Shown here one piece after another: positions 26,101 to 41,100 of a stretch of DNA of 64,000 nucleotides (position 1 is the first letter of the stretch; each line of letters starts with the position of its first letter). Under the pieces are notes generated by a model. The model ran no database searches. It saw nothing but the letters and a program-made list of their open reading frames with translations, and was not told the origin of the DNA. The translations under genes and the position numbers were made by a program. This stretch comes from Incurvaria masculella (taxonomy: Eukaryota > Arthropoda > Insecta > Lepidoptera > Incurvariidae), in assembly GCA_946894095.1 (NCBI GenBank), contig OX335642.1, forward strand, positions 19,355,021 to 19,419,020, in the 5' to 3' direction.

Positions 26101-29100
26101 CTTCGCCACCGAGGTCCGCTCGGCGCTCACCAAGCTCAAGGAGAAGGACGTGCGCATCATCCTGGGGAACTTCAACGAGACCTGGGCCGTTCGGGTCTTC
26201 TGTGAAGCGTACAGGTGGGTTTATCATAAACAGGTCTTTTCCGTCCCTTTATCCCCTTGCTACCATCGCTCAACGCTGGAAAGAAGCACCAATTTGCTGT
26301 CGACATTCCAAAAATGAGAACAACGGTCATGAATCACTTTTTTTCTCTTTCTGAGTTAGGTAAATGAATTTTGTTACGCATGGAAGCTGTTTTTTTTTAT
26401 GCGACCTGACATGGATGGCTAATACCACACAACTACCGTTATGATATTAGCCCAATACACCACATTCCCGAAGGAATTAGGTGCCTTGCCAGGACCTTCC
26501 ATTTATGAGCACGGCTACATTGAACTGGATGGAAAACACGGACAATTTTTCATTGCCGCTTCGACCATATTTTCATCCAATGCGATGGTACCAACCCGGG
26601 CGGGCTTAAACCCTACCATCTAGTAGGGGAAGGGGACCTACAGTTTTACATGGATTCTGAACCATGGAGCAGCTCGCATTCGTGACGAAATGCACTTATC
26701 GAACTCTGAAAGAGAAAGACAGTGGTGCAAGTTGGTATTGAACCCGGGCCTCTGGTACGCTAGGCCAGTCCCCGCGCCACTAGGCTACGAGCCGCTCGTA
26801 GCCTAGTGGCCAGCGGCTAGAGCAATAAAGGGTTAGATAATTCTAAAGTCGCTGATTTTTTTACAGGCGATGTAGTTTCCTTATGGAAGGTTGGGTGCAA
26901 CAGAATAAAAAATTCGGAATGGTGCGTTTGAAATTATTTAGATATTTTCAATAATTCGATCTAAAAGATTGAATAAAATATTTAAGTCAAATTTCATGAT
27001 TGTATATTGCTTATAACTTTATTTCCATGTCATAGGAAAAAGTTTTGAAAAATTGCGCACAATTTGAAGTCACAATAACTATTTAGTAAAATTCTATTAT
27101 GTTTAATGCATTGTGCAGAGCACTGATAAGATGAACCAATTGTGAGTTATTTAAACAAGGACTATCTGAAGTTTAATTAACACTGTGTAAACAGATGCCT
27201 ATTTTTAATGACATTCTATTCATATTTTTTTTACTCAAAGGGTCCGATTTGACAGTAGCAGTAATCTTTTCACTAAGCCCCAAGTGACTTGTTTGTTCGA
27301 TTGATTCATTATGTAGCATTAGGTTTTTCCACAGACAATAAGATTAGAGTGATATGTTATTGTTTATCGTTTGTTCATCATCCATAGGCATCACACTCTA
27401 CTCGGATTTGTCATATCGTATCATTAGCCAGTTCAGCATTCACAGCGAAGAAGAATTGGAAAAAAACTTCGCGGGATTGTTTTCAACGTCCACTTAGTCT
27501 AAGTTTAAATTTTTTTTTGCCACTGCTTACAGACATACGGGTTATTGGTACTCCCTTCCTACGAATTCCTCTAGTCTAGTCCATCTGCGTTGTTTATTTT
27601 AGGTAATTATAAGCAAAATCTTTCTTCCACACTTACGCGATTCGTTTATCATGTTCTTGATTAATTGTTGGCAGATTGGAAATGTACGGCCGAGCCTATA
27701 CGTGGCTGATCCAAGGCACGTACAGTCCGGCGTGGTGGCGGCGTCGAGCGCCCTGCAGCCGCGACCAGCTCACGGCAGCGCTTGACACGGCTATCCTAAC
27801 TGACCTGCTGCCCCTCTCCACTACCGGCGATGTCACCATATCTGGCATCGTAAGTGGGTCTAAAATATGGTACTGTACAAGTGGCTGACCCAAGATCCGG
27901 CGGGGTAGCGGCGTCGAGCGCCCTGAATTCACGATCAGCTCACGGTCGACCAGCTCACGGCAGCGCTTGACATAACTTATCTCATCGACCTGTTGCCTCT
28001 CTCCATTACCAGAGAGGACGTCAACATTCGTTTTTTAGCATTAGCATTAGCATTGTTAGTAGGATACAAATTAAGAACTTTATGCGTTGCTGATCCCAAG
28101 CAGGTCTGACGTGGTGGTGGTAATGTGCACTGTTCAGCAATGACACATCCTTTCCTTTCCACTTCTCCTATGGAAAACCAAATTATTGACGTTAATGTAA
28201 GCATCCAAATTGTTTTGCAGACTGCTAAAGACTATCAAGTGGAGTATGACAGACGACGAGGATCAGAGTTCTCGCGCTTTCACGGGTATACGTATGATGG
28301 TTAGTAATATTTTAATGTAATTCCCAGGGAATTCAGGGATTCCCACAAAATATTGAGTACTTATGTGGTTTCCTTAAGGAGGCAAAATATTTTCTTTGCG
28401 CCATTAGTCCTGAAGAAGTTCTTAATTCTTAAGTCGATACATATCACATGCGTTTAAATTATATTATATTGTCAGAATGGTTCCGAGAGATTTTAAAATC
28501 AACAGGCATATGGGCGATGGCGCTGGCTATACAGAACGTGGCCCAACGAGTGAAGGCATTGTACAAGGAGCGGGGAGTGACCGACTTTCGATACCGAGAT
28601 AAGGAGTGGGAGAACCTCTTCCTGGAGGCTCTAGGAAACGTCACCTTTGAAGGAGTCACGGTGAGTTTGGTTCGATCGATAAACTCGATTTAAAAATTTC
28701 CGGCTGGTTCAAATTTAAAAATTCGGTATGTACGCATTATTGGGTTTTAAATTATACGGTATTATTAGTTGACGTTTCCAGCTCCCTGGCTAAATTTCGT
28801 TCTGAGAAATTTAAAAATAACACAAAATATATCGCCGGAAAATGTATTTTTTTCAAAATTTTAATTTTTTTAAAGGTTTTAATTAAAAGTAGCTGAGGAT
28901 ATCTCTCAAGACATCCCAGTGGTCTGGCTACCGTGACCGTTAAGTTGTGATGTTGTTTAACATAAATGTGCGCGCAGGGTCCCGTCAGATTCTACGACAA
29001 CGAGCGCAAGGCCTCCATCCTGCTGAAGCAGTTCCAGGGACAGGAGCTTGGTGAAGTGAAAGTGGGAGAATACTGCTCTGAGAGGAACCACCTGGACCTT

Positions 29101-32100
29101 AGCAGTGGACTAGCCTTCAAATGGATCGGAAGGTCAGGAAGTAATTGATCTATTATCCGTCAGGGTAATCAGACAAGATTAATTATTTTCCTTCTCATAT
29201 TTTTGTGACACTACTTATAATTGTTTTATTTCACCTGTCTTCTGGTATTCTTCTGTTTTTACCCGACTGCGAAAGAAGGAGGGTTATGTTTTTCGAGTGT
29301 ATATATGTATGTATATATGTATGTATGTATGTATGTATATTTCTTTGTCGCCCCCTGCAGCCTAAACGGCTTGATGGATTTTAGCTTGAGAGGTGTCGTT
29401 ACATTCGTCTTAATTGTGAGAGTGACACTGGGTATATCAAAATCATAAAAAAAAACATGGCTGATTTTTGGCGCCAAATTATGTGTTTTCAAATATTTTT
29501 TTTCTTGAAACCTATCGAGTGGGGTATCAAACTAAAGGGTTTTTAAAATAGTTTACAAAAAGGTATGCAACTTATATGTTTAAATGTAATTTGGAATAAG
29601 AAATTCCAAAAACATCAAAATATTCAACGTTAAAAATTAATTCAAATGATTTTTGTTTACGCAAGCGCGCTGGTCACACCAACTCAGGTCATATACTCCT
29701 CTTTTCACTACCTCCAGCTATATGGAATGTAGCTTCGGTTACATTGCATATTTTTATGGTGTAACCGAAAGATAACTTTGGGATGACTATAACTGGAAGT
29801 GGTGGATCCGGGCGATAGTCAGATAGATTTTCGACATTCTCGGTCGCCGCATAGACCGATATCACCATCATTGCTTTACTATCAGCATTCTGCACCTGCA
29901 CAGCTCATAAATTCATACTTCCGTTGTCAATGGGTGTCACGCTGGGGAAGGTCCGCTTGTTCCACAAGAGGGCGACCCTACAGTGCCGAGATACTGTGGT
30001 GCCCAAAATCGGTATCAATCTGATAATATCTAAAAGCTTTACCAAAGATAGGAAAACTTTCCATGAAGATGTCGTCAGCCCCCTGATGAGGACTTATGTT
30101 ACATAGGGTACATAAGATATGATCGTCATCATAATATCGCTGATCTTTAACCGTGCGTCCTTGGGAGCAGTGGGAAGGAAAAGCACGGCTTTGCCAAAGT
30201 TGGGTTTGTCATCATATATCACATATTATAAACACGTTATATTATTCAAAATAATAAACCAGGAGTTCATGTACGGATTAAATCATGAACATTATATTTT
30301 GATGGGCTTTGGAGGCAAACGCTCAGTTGGGATGTAACAGTATATAAGCTCCAAGGTAACACATTCGATCGGGCGATTGTGGACCTCGGGCCTACATATA
30401 TTTGCAAACGATGAATCCAGGTCTCTTTCGCCGCTTCCAGTTAAAGTTCTAATCTGTGAAACTGGAACTTAACTAGCACAATAATTAAATAAAAATGGCT
30501 TTAACAATGCTTTTGACTCACATTCAAAGCTGTCAGTCAAGAGACAACTTCCAGTATTATGAAGTATTTTAGCAGCAGTTAGAAGCAGTTAGTTTATACA
30601 TGGATGAAATCCTGTGATCAAAGCGATTACTACAGGGTCCGTCCCTTGAACTGTTACTTCTATTTTCAAAATAATAATTTTGCGCCAAATTTTGGTGAAA
30701 CGTCAATTTGTTTCATTGTTTTTAAGTGGGCGAAAAGAGCGGGAACAAATTTGAATTGTATAATAATTTTTCGCAATGGATATTAAACCTAACATTGTGA
30801 TCGGTTTGTATTTGACCGGAAAATCACAACCAGCCATCGTTCGGGAGCTCCGACATTTACATGTGAACAAAATGTTAGTGCATCGAACCATTAAGCGTTA
30901 TAACCTAGCATTGCTAAACGGCATAGAGGCGGTCATCCGAAAATAGCAGTATCACATGATATGGTTCGAAAGGTAAAGGCTCGAATTCAAGGAAATCCTC
31001 ACCACCAACAAAAAGAAATGCAACTGAAGCCCTACCAACAAGATACAAAAATTACAGCATCTTAGTTCAGCGCAGAAGGCAGTTCGACTACAAAGAGCTC
31101 AAGCAATGAAAGTCTTGCGTGGCGATCTGGAAAACATTGTTTTTTCTGATGAAAAAGTGTTTACTGTCCAACAGTATATAAACAAACAACATTTTCGTGT
31201 TTGGCTACAGGGCAAATCCAACGAGAATTTAGACGATGGAGTTCCCGTTCGTAAGCAAGCGCCCGCTTCTGTTATGGTCTCGGGTGCAGTGACCGCAAAT
31301 GGTCGCTATTCACTCGTGTTTATCGAGAAGGGCGTCAAAGTCAACCAGCAAGTGTGTGCAAAAGGTGTTAAATGAGGCGCTCATATCATGTGCACGTGTA
31401 AACAATGCAGTACGAAACGCTGGACGTTCCAACAACACTCAGGATCGTCACAGAAAGCTCTTATCTATGGATCAAAGGAGGCTATATCGAACAATAACAA
31501 TTATTGTCTTAAAATTAAACGTTTTATTGTGATATAATTTTTAACGAACCGTACTTCAATTAACTAAATAACATCATTTTCAATTGGTAACACTTCTAGT
31601 GACGGACCCTGTATATAAACACAGGATTTGAGTGTCGAACTGTTCGCTTATAAATTTAATGTAACTGTAATCAACGATGATGAGAGGGAGATTCTAAAAA
31701 AACCATATATAGGGTGTTAACGGAGATATGGTCCAAAAGCTAACCACGTATTCTTCGGCATATTTGGAGCTAAAAAGGTAGAAGATATTTTGTTGTACGA
31801 CTTGAAAAAGATTTTCCCCATACATTTTAAATACCAACAAATAAAATGTATATCCTTTTTGTTTCAAATATGCCAAGGAATACGTTAATGTTTGGACCAT
31901 ACCTCCACTAAAACCTTGTATATATCGGCATATGATCAAAATTCGTTGAATGAGGGAATCTCATTCTATGAACTGATGACTTCATTAAAGCCTTAAAGAT
32001 AACATGAAGAAACTTTTAGAAAATGTAGTTTTGTTTTAATATCAATCAAAAAACTCTATTTGTTACACCTCGTAGTGTAGGGACTAAAAAATTGCCTTTC

Positions 32101-35100
32101 ATGCAAGAGGTTATGGGCTCAAATCCTCGCATCTGTTATACACCACTTTATCTTGCGAGTTGTTCATGGTTCGGAACCCATGTAAAACTCTAGGTCACCT
32201 TACCCTACTAGGTGACAGGGTTAATCCCGCCTGGGTTGGTATCACCGCATTAGGAAAAACTATGGACGAAGTGGCAATAGATCATTGTCTGTATTTTCCA
32301 CCCATGGTATCCGTGTGCAGCCGTGATTCTGTGTAAAGGAAGGTCCTGACCTGTCACCTAATTCCTTCTGGAATTTGTTGAATTAGGCTTATATCATGAC
32401 GGTAGTTGTGTTACATTAGCCATCCATGTCAGGTTCCATAATAATACCTAACCTTACTTTCGTTGGAATTTATTAACGTGCAGATATTTAAATGATAAAT
32501 GCATGCTCTACGAAAACTAAAAATAATTAAAATAAAACAAATTATTTAAAAATATAAAAAACCCGACAGCGTAAAAAATTGTAACTTAAAATTGACTTAG
32601 TAAACGAACTGAAAAGATAGAAACAAGTTGAAAAATTAAATATTAGTTGTGTTTGAATGATCATGGTTGACAGTGTTTACAAACGCAGTCGGAGGCATAA
32701 GATACATTAACTACGATTTATATTTTCAATGGTGTGCCTATGCAAATTTCACGATGGTCGGTTGAGTTTGCGAAACAGACAAACTTACTTTCGTATTTAT
32801 TATATGACAGTTAGGAGATTATAATTTGTCTCAATAAGTTTATTTTTGCTATACCCATATCACTAAGAAAATCGCTAGTCATTAATAGTGGAATGTATTG
32901 GGAAATATATAATATATCATTATAATATATAATTCATATTGTGCATCAAATAGTTTAACTATGATTTATATTATTTTTTTGTTATTAAATTCATTGAAAG
33001 TGTACCTATGTAAATTTCATGATGATCGGTGACACCGAGAACGAGAAAAAAAAACCTCACTTTAGACATAAAAATGAAAGATAGGATATTGGAACTTCCC
33101 CCACCACGTATTTTCTTGCTCCACCGAAATAATCCATAAAATCGCTAGTCATTTACTATGGAACGTACTGGGGCTATTTGATGCCTCCGACTGCGTTTGT
33201 AAACACTGTCAACCATGATCATTCAAACACAACAAATATTTAATTTTTCAACTTGTTTCTATCTTTTCAGTTCGTTTACTAAGTCAATTTTAAGTTACAA
33301 TTTTTTACGCTGTCGGGTTTTTTTATTGTGTATTCGTTTATTAAATAATATTAGAATCACTGGAGATTTCGGTTCGTATGAGTTTTGGGATTGTTTTATT
33401 ATCGTTACTGTATATGATGTTTTGAATAAAAAAAATATGATACACAGATATCATAGTTAATACTACTCGCACCGTTATGATATGAGCCCAATTCACCGGA
33501 TTCCTGAAGGAAGTAGGTGCCATGCCAGGACCCTACATTTATAAGGCTATATTCAACTACAATTTTTATTTGCCGTTTCAACTATATTTTCATCCAATGC
33601 GATAGGTACAAGGTTGGTACAACGTGGGAAGGCTTAAGACTACCTAGTGGGGGAACGGAACCTAAAGCAATGGCTCGAATTCGTGACAATTTGCACCCAT
33701 CCAACTCAGAAAAAGAAATAAAGTGATGCATTAATGGGGCCGGCATTTTAACCCATGACCTCTGGCATGAAAGGCAAGTTCACGCGCCCCTGAGCTACAA
33801 GTCACTCCTTGTATTTTTTTCAATAATCAGAAAGAATTCACTTCAGCCACAAAATCAAATTACTTGTGTTAATATCATGACGTTGAATGTTGTGTTAGCC
33901 ATTTAAGTCCAGTTATATCTTCGCTTCCGCTTTGCATCAACCGCCGATAAGTTTGTGTGATTGTTGGACAGATATCCACCGAAGGACCGCACGCTGCACA
34001 TCATCGAGCACACCCAGGTCAACATCACCATCTACTCCGTGCTGGCGAGCACCTCCGTGCTGGGCATCATCCTCGCCACCGCCTTCCTGGCTATGAACAT
34101 TCACTACAGAAACCAGAGGTATGAATTCATGACGTGCAGTGTGTGTGCGGTGGTTCCGAACGTTTGCGAACACAGAAGAGAAGAGGAAGGCAGGGAATTC
34201 ACAGTCGCTATTCCAAAAATAAGAACCAACCGATGAGCCGAGGTGTTTCCCCCAAAGTACGACCTGGGGTCCTTCCAAGATGGTGTGAAGAAGCAAGTGG
34301 CCGGCCGCCATAGTTTTCGCCGTCCTCTGAGAGTTCGAAAGCCCATGGGCGTCGTCGGGCACCTTAAGATGTTTGGGCGTAAGCCATATGCCGCATTTAA
34401 CATAAAAAAAGAAAAATGTCTTGTAGTCGTTACTATCGACCACATGTACTCGTAATGTGGTTTTAGGCGTAAACCATTAACCACTTTGAGGTACTAATTA
34501 ATTAAATTGTATTTATGATTAAAGAAATGATTGAATAAATATTAATAAATACTTATAACCCAAAATAAAATGAAGATACGAGAATTCAGAAGGGTTTAAA
34601 CGGTTTTAATAAGAAGATCGAATAGGTAATGAAAGAATGACAAAATAAATTTACAAACTTAGAGCGAAAGTGTAATGTCCGGGTGACCATAGTTAAACGT
34701 ACAAACCAAAGAGATTCAAGGTTTGCAACCAGCGAGAGTGGAAGGATGGGGATAGCGACTCATTCGTATGGCGGCAGCGCAGCCACGTGCTCTTACTAGC
34801 GGTGTCGTTTGAATTCGAGAAAATCAGTAGTCAGCGAATTAGTGAATATAGAATTTTTTTTTTTTATTTAATATTGTTTTCGGATCTCACCATGTTTAAG
34901 GTTTTTCTACCGGCGTTTCGCAAAGGTTCCATCATAAATATGTAAAATTTGTTCCTATTAAAAAAAAACTTTCATTAAACAATTTCAGATACATCAAGAT
35001 GTCATCTCCTCATCTCAATAACCTGATCATAGTTGGATGCATACTGACCTACCTTAGCGTGATCTTCCTTGGTTTGGATTCGGGTCTGAGTAGTATTGGT

Positions 35101-38100
35101 AAGTAATTTCAAACACTCACAGTTCATTAATATTTTTTTTATCTTTGAGGTGTAAACGTTATTTACTTAGTTTCAGGTATTTATTATTTTTAATACCTAA
35201 AATAAACTTAAATGTTGATATTAACAAACATGAAATATCTCGGTAACTAAAAGGTGATAAATAAGAACCTCGTCAAGTTATGATATTATAAATTTTGAAA
35301 GTATTCACAATAATTAAAAATACTAGAAGGCATGTTTGGTATAGAACAGCACACAAGGCCTGTTCTTGGAATTCTGTACCTAGGAACTAGGAACCTTTTA
35401 TCAGAGAGAACCGCTTTTAAAGCGGTTGTCCAAGCGATTTTTTCGACTTAATTCCACTCAATTACTCAAAGTTTTCCATCGAGGAAATTGCTTATCCGAA
35501 TCGACTAAAATATTCCTCATTCCTGAGCACGGAATCCCGAGAATAGACTTACAATTGCATTGCATAGGTTGTTGCAGTTTTATCTCATCCCTACGTTCGT
35601 GCATTCTTAGGTCTTTCTCAGGACCGGCCGAGAGGAGGTAACAGACTGTGTACCCTGTCCTTGTACAGAAACTCCTTGCTTATGAATACCCCGGAATCTG
35701 TGTTCCCGAAGTGAAAAATGTGTTTGAGTCTTCTAGAATTTTTGGTCCCCGAATGATCCAATCGATATTATCTGAGAAAGACCTAGGTTCCATCACTAGG
35801 TCATAAAAGTTGAATTTTCTTCTTTTTTTTTTTGCTATTGATAAAGTATTTATAAATATGTTGTTGATAATATATTTCTATTTCATCTACCTTAATGTTG
35901 ATTTTTTTTTATTTGTGAGTTAAATCTTTGATAGAAATCCATTTGGTAGTAGCTTGTTTCTCGTGTTTGCTGTGGACCACTGTATTTGCTTGGTGTTTTG
36001 AATATTGCATATTACATACATAAAAATGTAAATAACATATTTAGCACATAAAACAATGTCATAATGATTATACAATAATATATTTTTTAATAGATGAGCA
36101 GCTTTTAATTCAGGGAATTGCATTATTTGCCAGTGTTCGTTCCCCGCCCCGTTAATTTACCACTTTATCTTTCTGAGTTGGATAAGTGCATTTCTTGACG
36201 AATGTGAGCCGTCCCTTGGTTCGGAATCCATGTAAAACTCTAGGTTCCCATCCTACACTAGATGGTAGGGTTGAACCAGTCCGGGTTGGTATCATCGCTT
36301 TAGATGAAAAGATGGTCAAAGCGGCAATGAAAAATTGGCCGTGTTTTCCATCCTGTTTCAGGTAGCCTTGCTAGTAATAGGAAGGTTTTGGAATGGCAAC
36401 TAATTCGTTCGGGAATCCGGTCTGTTGGGATAATAACAAGACGGGTGTTATGGTATAAGCTAGTAGCTGAGGTACTCGGCTCCGCTCTGGTCAATATAGT
36501 TTTGGACGAATGTTGGGTTCAATTTATTTCCTGGATATGATGAGTTCCCCATACAAACTTTCATTCCATATTTCACACCGTTCGAGTTTAAGTTTTCCCA
36601 CAAAATGTAGCCTATTAGACTAGGAGGTCGCGACAAAAATGGTAACGATAACGTAAATGGCTGAAACTGGGTTCACGAGATAAGGACCAACCCTCTGAAG
36701 CTAAATGTGTCAGTCTGCCTATTCCAAGTGGTTGCGTTAAGTAGATAACGCGCCTAAAAAGTAGATATGGTGACAAAAAATATATATTATAAGGTAAATG
36801 TATGCAAATGACGAAGCATGAAAGTATCAATACATACTTTGTTAGCAATACAAAAACTGAACAAATATTTGATTGCATATCAAAGTTATAGGCGATATAG
36901 GTCACAGATATTAATTTAGGTATATTTAAGTATTTAATTAAAATATCGATTGGTTATTGTTGCATAATGAATAGGTATCAATGTTTCTAGAAAAACAATA
37001 CATTCATCAGCAGGTACATTCCAACATATATTTTATATAGCCAATCTAGATAACGCAACCACTTGGAACAGGCAGACCGACATATTTAGCATCAGAGGGT
37101 TGGTCTCTAACCTGTGAACCCAAATTCAGCCATTTACCTTATCATGACCAAAAATGTCGCGACCTCCCGGAATATATGCCCTTCTCCAAGGTCCAGACTA
37201 TCTCTATACTGAAATTGATCGAAGCGCAACAGACAGACAGAGTTACTTTCGCATTTATAATATTAGTGTCCCGTAAATAAAATCATGTCCCGTAACATAT
37301 ACAAATTTTATCGACATAAAATTAAAAAAAAAACATGCAATTTTGGAAGTTTCAAATTCATGTGTTTGCTTTAAATTCTGCAATCTGGGGCCGCAATCCA
37401 TTCGAACGAATTCCCGATATAGCAAGGTTAACCTTTTATATAGTTATTTAATGCTGCAATGAGCTACATGAAAAATACATATTCTTTTACGTTTTACCAT
37501 CCATAAGTTTAAGGTAATATGATTGTTGGTGCAGAAAACCCGATTAAAACTCAACAGTTATACGTGGGTTTAGACAATTAATAGAAAAAGATCTGAAACA
37601 ATATCTTTGAATATACGATTATTGCAAAGTGTGTATGATTGTTGTAATTCAAATTGTGATTAAGTTGGATGACAGATCCATAACCCTCCTTCTCATTGCC
37701 TTAGCAAACCAGGGAAGGGGGAGGGGAGAGGTCACATTCCAACCATTCGAATCACGCCGTTTTGTCCATAATTCATTGTGGTTGGTTTAAATTAAGAATT
37801 GAGAAAACCTTTTCTTGCTGGAACTGCATAAATATCTACACGAATCTTATTCCAGCTGCTTTCCCCTACATCTGCACGGCTCGTGCTTGGCTCCTCATGG
37901 CCGGTTTCAGCCTCGCCTTCGGGGCCATGTTCTCCAAGACTTGGCGTGTTCACTCCATCTTTACTGACGTCAAGCTCAACAAGAAGGTATGACAGCTCCT
38001 GCCTTAAGTCCATTTGTCCGCAAACTTTTGATATATCCTGCCTTACTTCCGGTTCCGTTCGTTATACTTTTTAAAGCTCGTGCCTTATGTCTAGTTCTGT

Positions 38101-41100
38101 TCCTAATACTTTCGAAAGCTCCTGTATTATGTCTAGTTCTTTTCGTTATACTTTTTTCGCCTTATGTTCGAGTCCTCCTAGATATATCGTCCTCCGAGAT
38201 ATCCTGCCTTGTATCCGCTTCCGTTCGTCTGTAAACTTAAGAATTGTTTGATTTGGAAAACAGCAACAAGGCATTGAACATTTCACAAAAGTTAAGATAG
38301 TTCATATAAAGAGCAAAGCTATACCAACGCCATAACTGATAATTGTACATCGGCAGGTGATCAAGGACTATCAGCTCTTCATGGTTGTGGGGGTTCTTCT
38401 GTGCATAGACCTCGCTATCATGACCACGTGGCAAATCTCCGACCCCTTCTACCGTGCCACAAAACAAATGGAACCTTACGTGAGTTTGAATTGCTCGGAC
38501 ATTCATACGTCGATCGCATCAAATGTTTCCCCGTGTTTAGTATTTCAATTTAAAGATGACACATAAACTAATTAAGACCTACATACTTACTAAAAAATGG
38601 TAGGTATTACTGTGAGAAAGTCTATCGACACGGATGTTCTAAGACTGGTCAGCAGATGAGATAAACCTCTATAATCTTTATCACATATAATTATAACATA
38701 TAAATAAATCTTTATCATCATGGTCACCGCAAATCCCGGTTCACTCACTACATGGGTTGAATTCTACTAATTAATTTACAAAAAATATTTTCGTTTCATA
38801 AAGTGTATCGTTTTGAGAATTTGATTGCTTTTGTCTTCAATGTCAATTGAATTTTGAAATTATGCACCCATTATGTAATAATCATTCACTGTATTTCATC
38901 CCGTGAGGCGAACAAGGGTTAGGATTCCACGTATAACTATAGGTCCCACTTACTAGATGGCAGAGTTAATCCGTCCGTGTTGATACCATCGCATTGAATG
39001 AACGATGGTCCAAACGGCAATGAATATTGTTCGTGTTTTCTATCCAGTTCAATATTGTCGTGTAATGTAATAAAGGTCCTGGCTCGGCACCAAGTTTTTA
39101 TGCGATGTTTTGAGCCTATATTATGATAGTAGGTGTGGAATGTTTATGGAAGTTTTTATTGTAATACCTACAAAAAATGTATACACGCAGTATCAACAAG
39201 AAGTGATAATAATATTGAAAATATATGCTTAGATTAACTTATAAAAAATAAAATTAGTATCGTAAGAACTGGATGTGAACTCATCAGGCCTTGGCTGGAG
39301 AAATAAATTTAGAGAAACATATGTATTCCAACAATGTTTAGCAGTTAGGAACAAAATTTAAAATAAACATATCTAATATTGTCGGACCATCACATCCGTA
39401 AATCAGGTCATGAACCTTATTTTTTTTTTTTATATTTGTGTATAATGTTGCAGCCCCATCCTTCAAGCGAAGACATCCTGATCATACAGGAGAATGAGTA
39501 TTGCCAGTCGGAGCGTATGACCATCTTTATTGGCATCATATATGCCTACAAAGGTCTTCTTCTGGTCAGTAATAAAATACTATTGTATCAAATTGCATGC
39601 GAATCATCTTGGTATTCGGTATATTGAAGTTCTGCGTGTTTTCACAGCTGGGGGATATATTACCGTCTTCCAAAAATAAATACAATCGGTGAATTCGTTC
39701 ACGTCTCCTGCTGAGACATTTGTCACTGGTTTTTTTTACCCGCTATTAAGCAAAGACAGTGATTTGGGAATATACTAGCGGTGCCTAGCTCATAGTTTAA
39801 ACATCGTTCGCTTGCCGCCTTCTTATATGCATATAACCTTCATATAACCTGAGTTTCGTCGGTGTCACACCAGCCCGTAAATGGTAGGGTTTGAGCCACC
39901 CGGGTAGTACCTTCGCTTTGAATGAAAATATCGTCGAAGCGCCACTGAAAACAAAATCCGTGTTTTCCATCCAGTTCAATGTAGCTGTGCTCATATTTGG
40001 AAGTTTCTGTCATAATTATGCGGGGAGCACGTTGTGTTGGGGTAATATCATGACGGTGGGTGTGGTATTAGCCATCCATATCGTTACATAAAATAAGCAC
40101 ACTTCGAGACAAATGCAGTAACATAGCCCAGAAGTATACATATAAGGTACAAGCGCGCGGTTGTAAAGAGAGAGCAGCGCTGCCGTATCTAGGGGTGAAT
40201 TCATGTTATGGGGGCGGTGGTTCATATTTTATATAGTTTATACTATGTATACTTTATATAGTTTATGTTAGCACTTTTGTATTATATCATTTTAGTTGGT
40301 GGTATTTTTAAACTAGAGCATTGGTATTGTAAGTAGGACATTGCCCCACAATAAGTTATGGCCGTGAGAGAGAGGTAGCTATGTCTAGCTGATTCCAAAT
40401 TCAGTAGGCAAAGTCTTCTCCTATAAAATGAATGGGAATAGATTGTGTTCGAACATTGAATCTTATTTGCATCTCAAGCCCCATTTCGTTAAGTTTTTTT
40501 TAATATTAAATTTGTCCGTGACCTTTGATTTGATAATGCTACCTTATCTTTGTAAGTGTGGTGTTTGTGATATTTGTATTCATTAACTTAAGAGATATTT
40601 TCTTAATGTAATAAGCGAAAAGGGATGATTCTGAACATCTTCAGTTCTTCGACTTCGGTTTAATATACAAAAAATTTTTATTGTTGATACCTATATATCT
40701 TAATAATTTATAGTGCGGATGTATTATTAAGAATCCAAAAACATTTTGATATAAAGCCATATAATGAAATGAAAAACCTATTGGTTTTTTTAGAATATGA
40801 ACGACATAACATCAATCGTTTAATAAAGGTTATGTAATTAAATTATAGTAGTTAAATGATAGTGATAAATTTATCTCTGTTGCCATGAGATATTCGAATT
40901 AAAACTTCATCGATTTACCTAAATATGACTAACCTATCGGGAGGCGACGCGTGATGAGGAGTAAGAAATTAGGAAAAGTGTGAGGGCTAACTCCTTCTCC
41001 TAACCCAACATTTCCCGATTTAAAAAACAAAATAATATTTAATTTATACCGATTGCAAGTTTTTCAAATATATGAAACTATGATTTTTTGGAATTTAATT

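Noticed and set aside
33937..34443. Minus-strand open frame of 168 codons
   Set aside because: It is the antisense shadow of receptor exon 10 and the adjoining LINE remnant.
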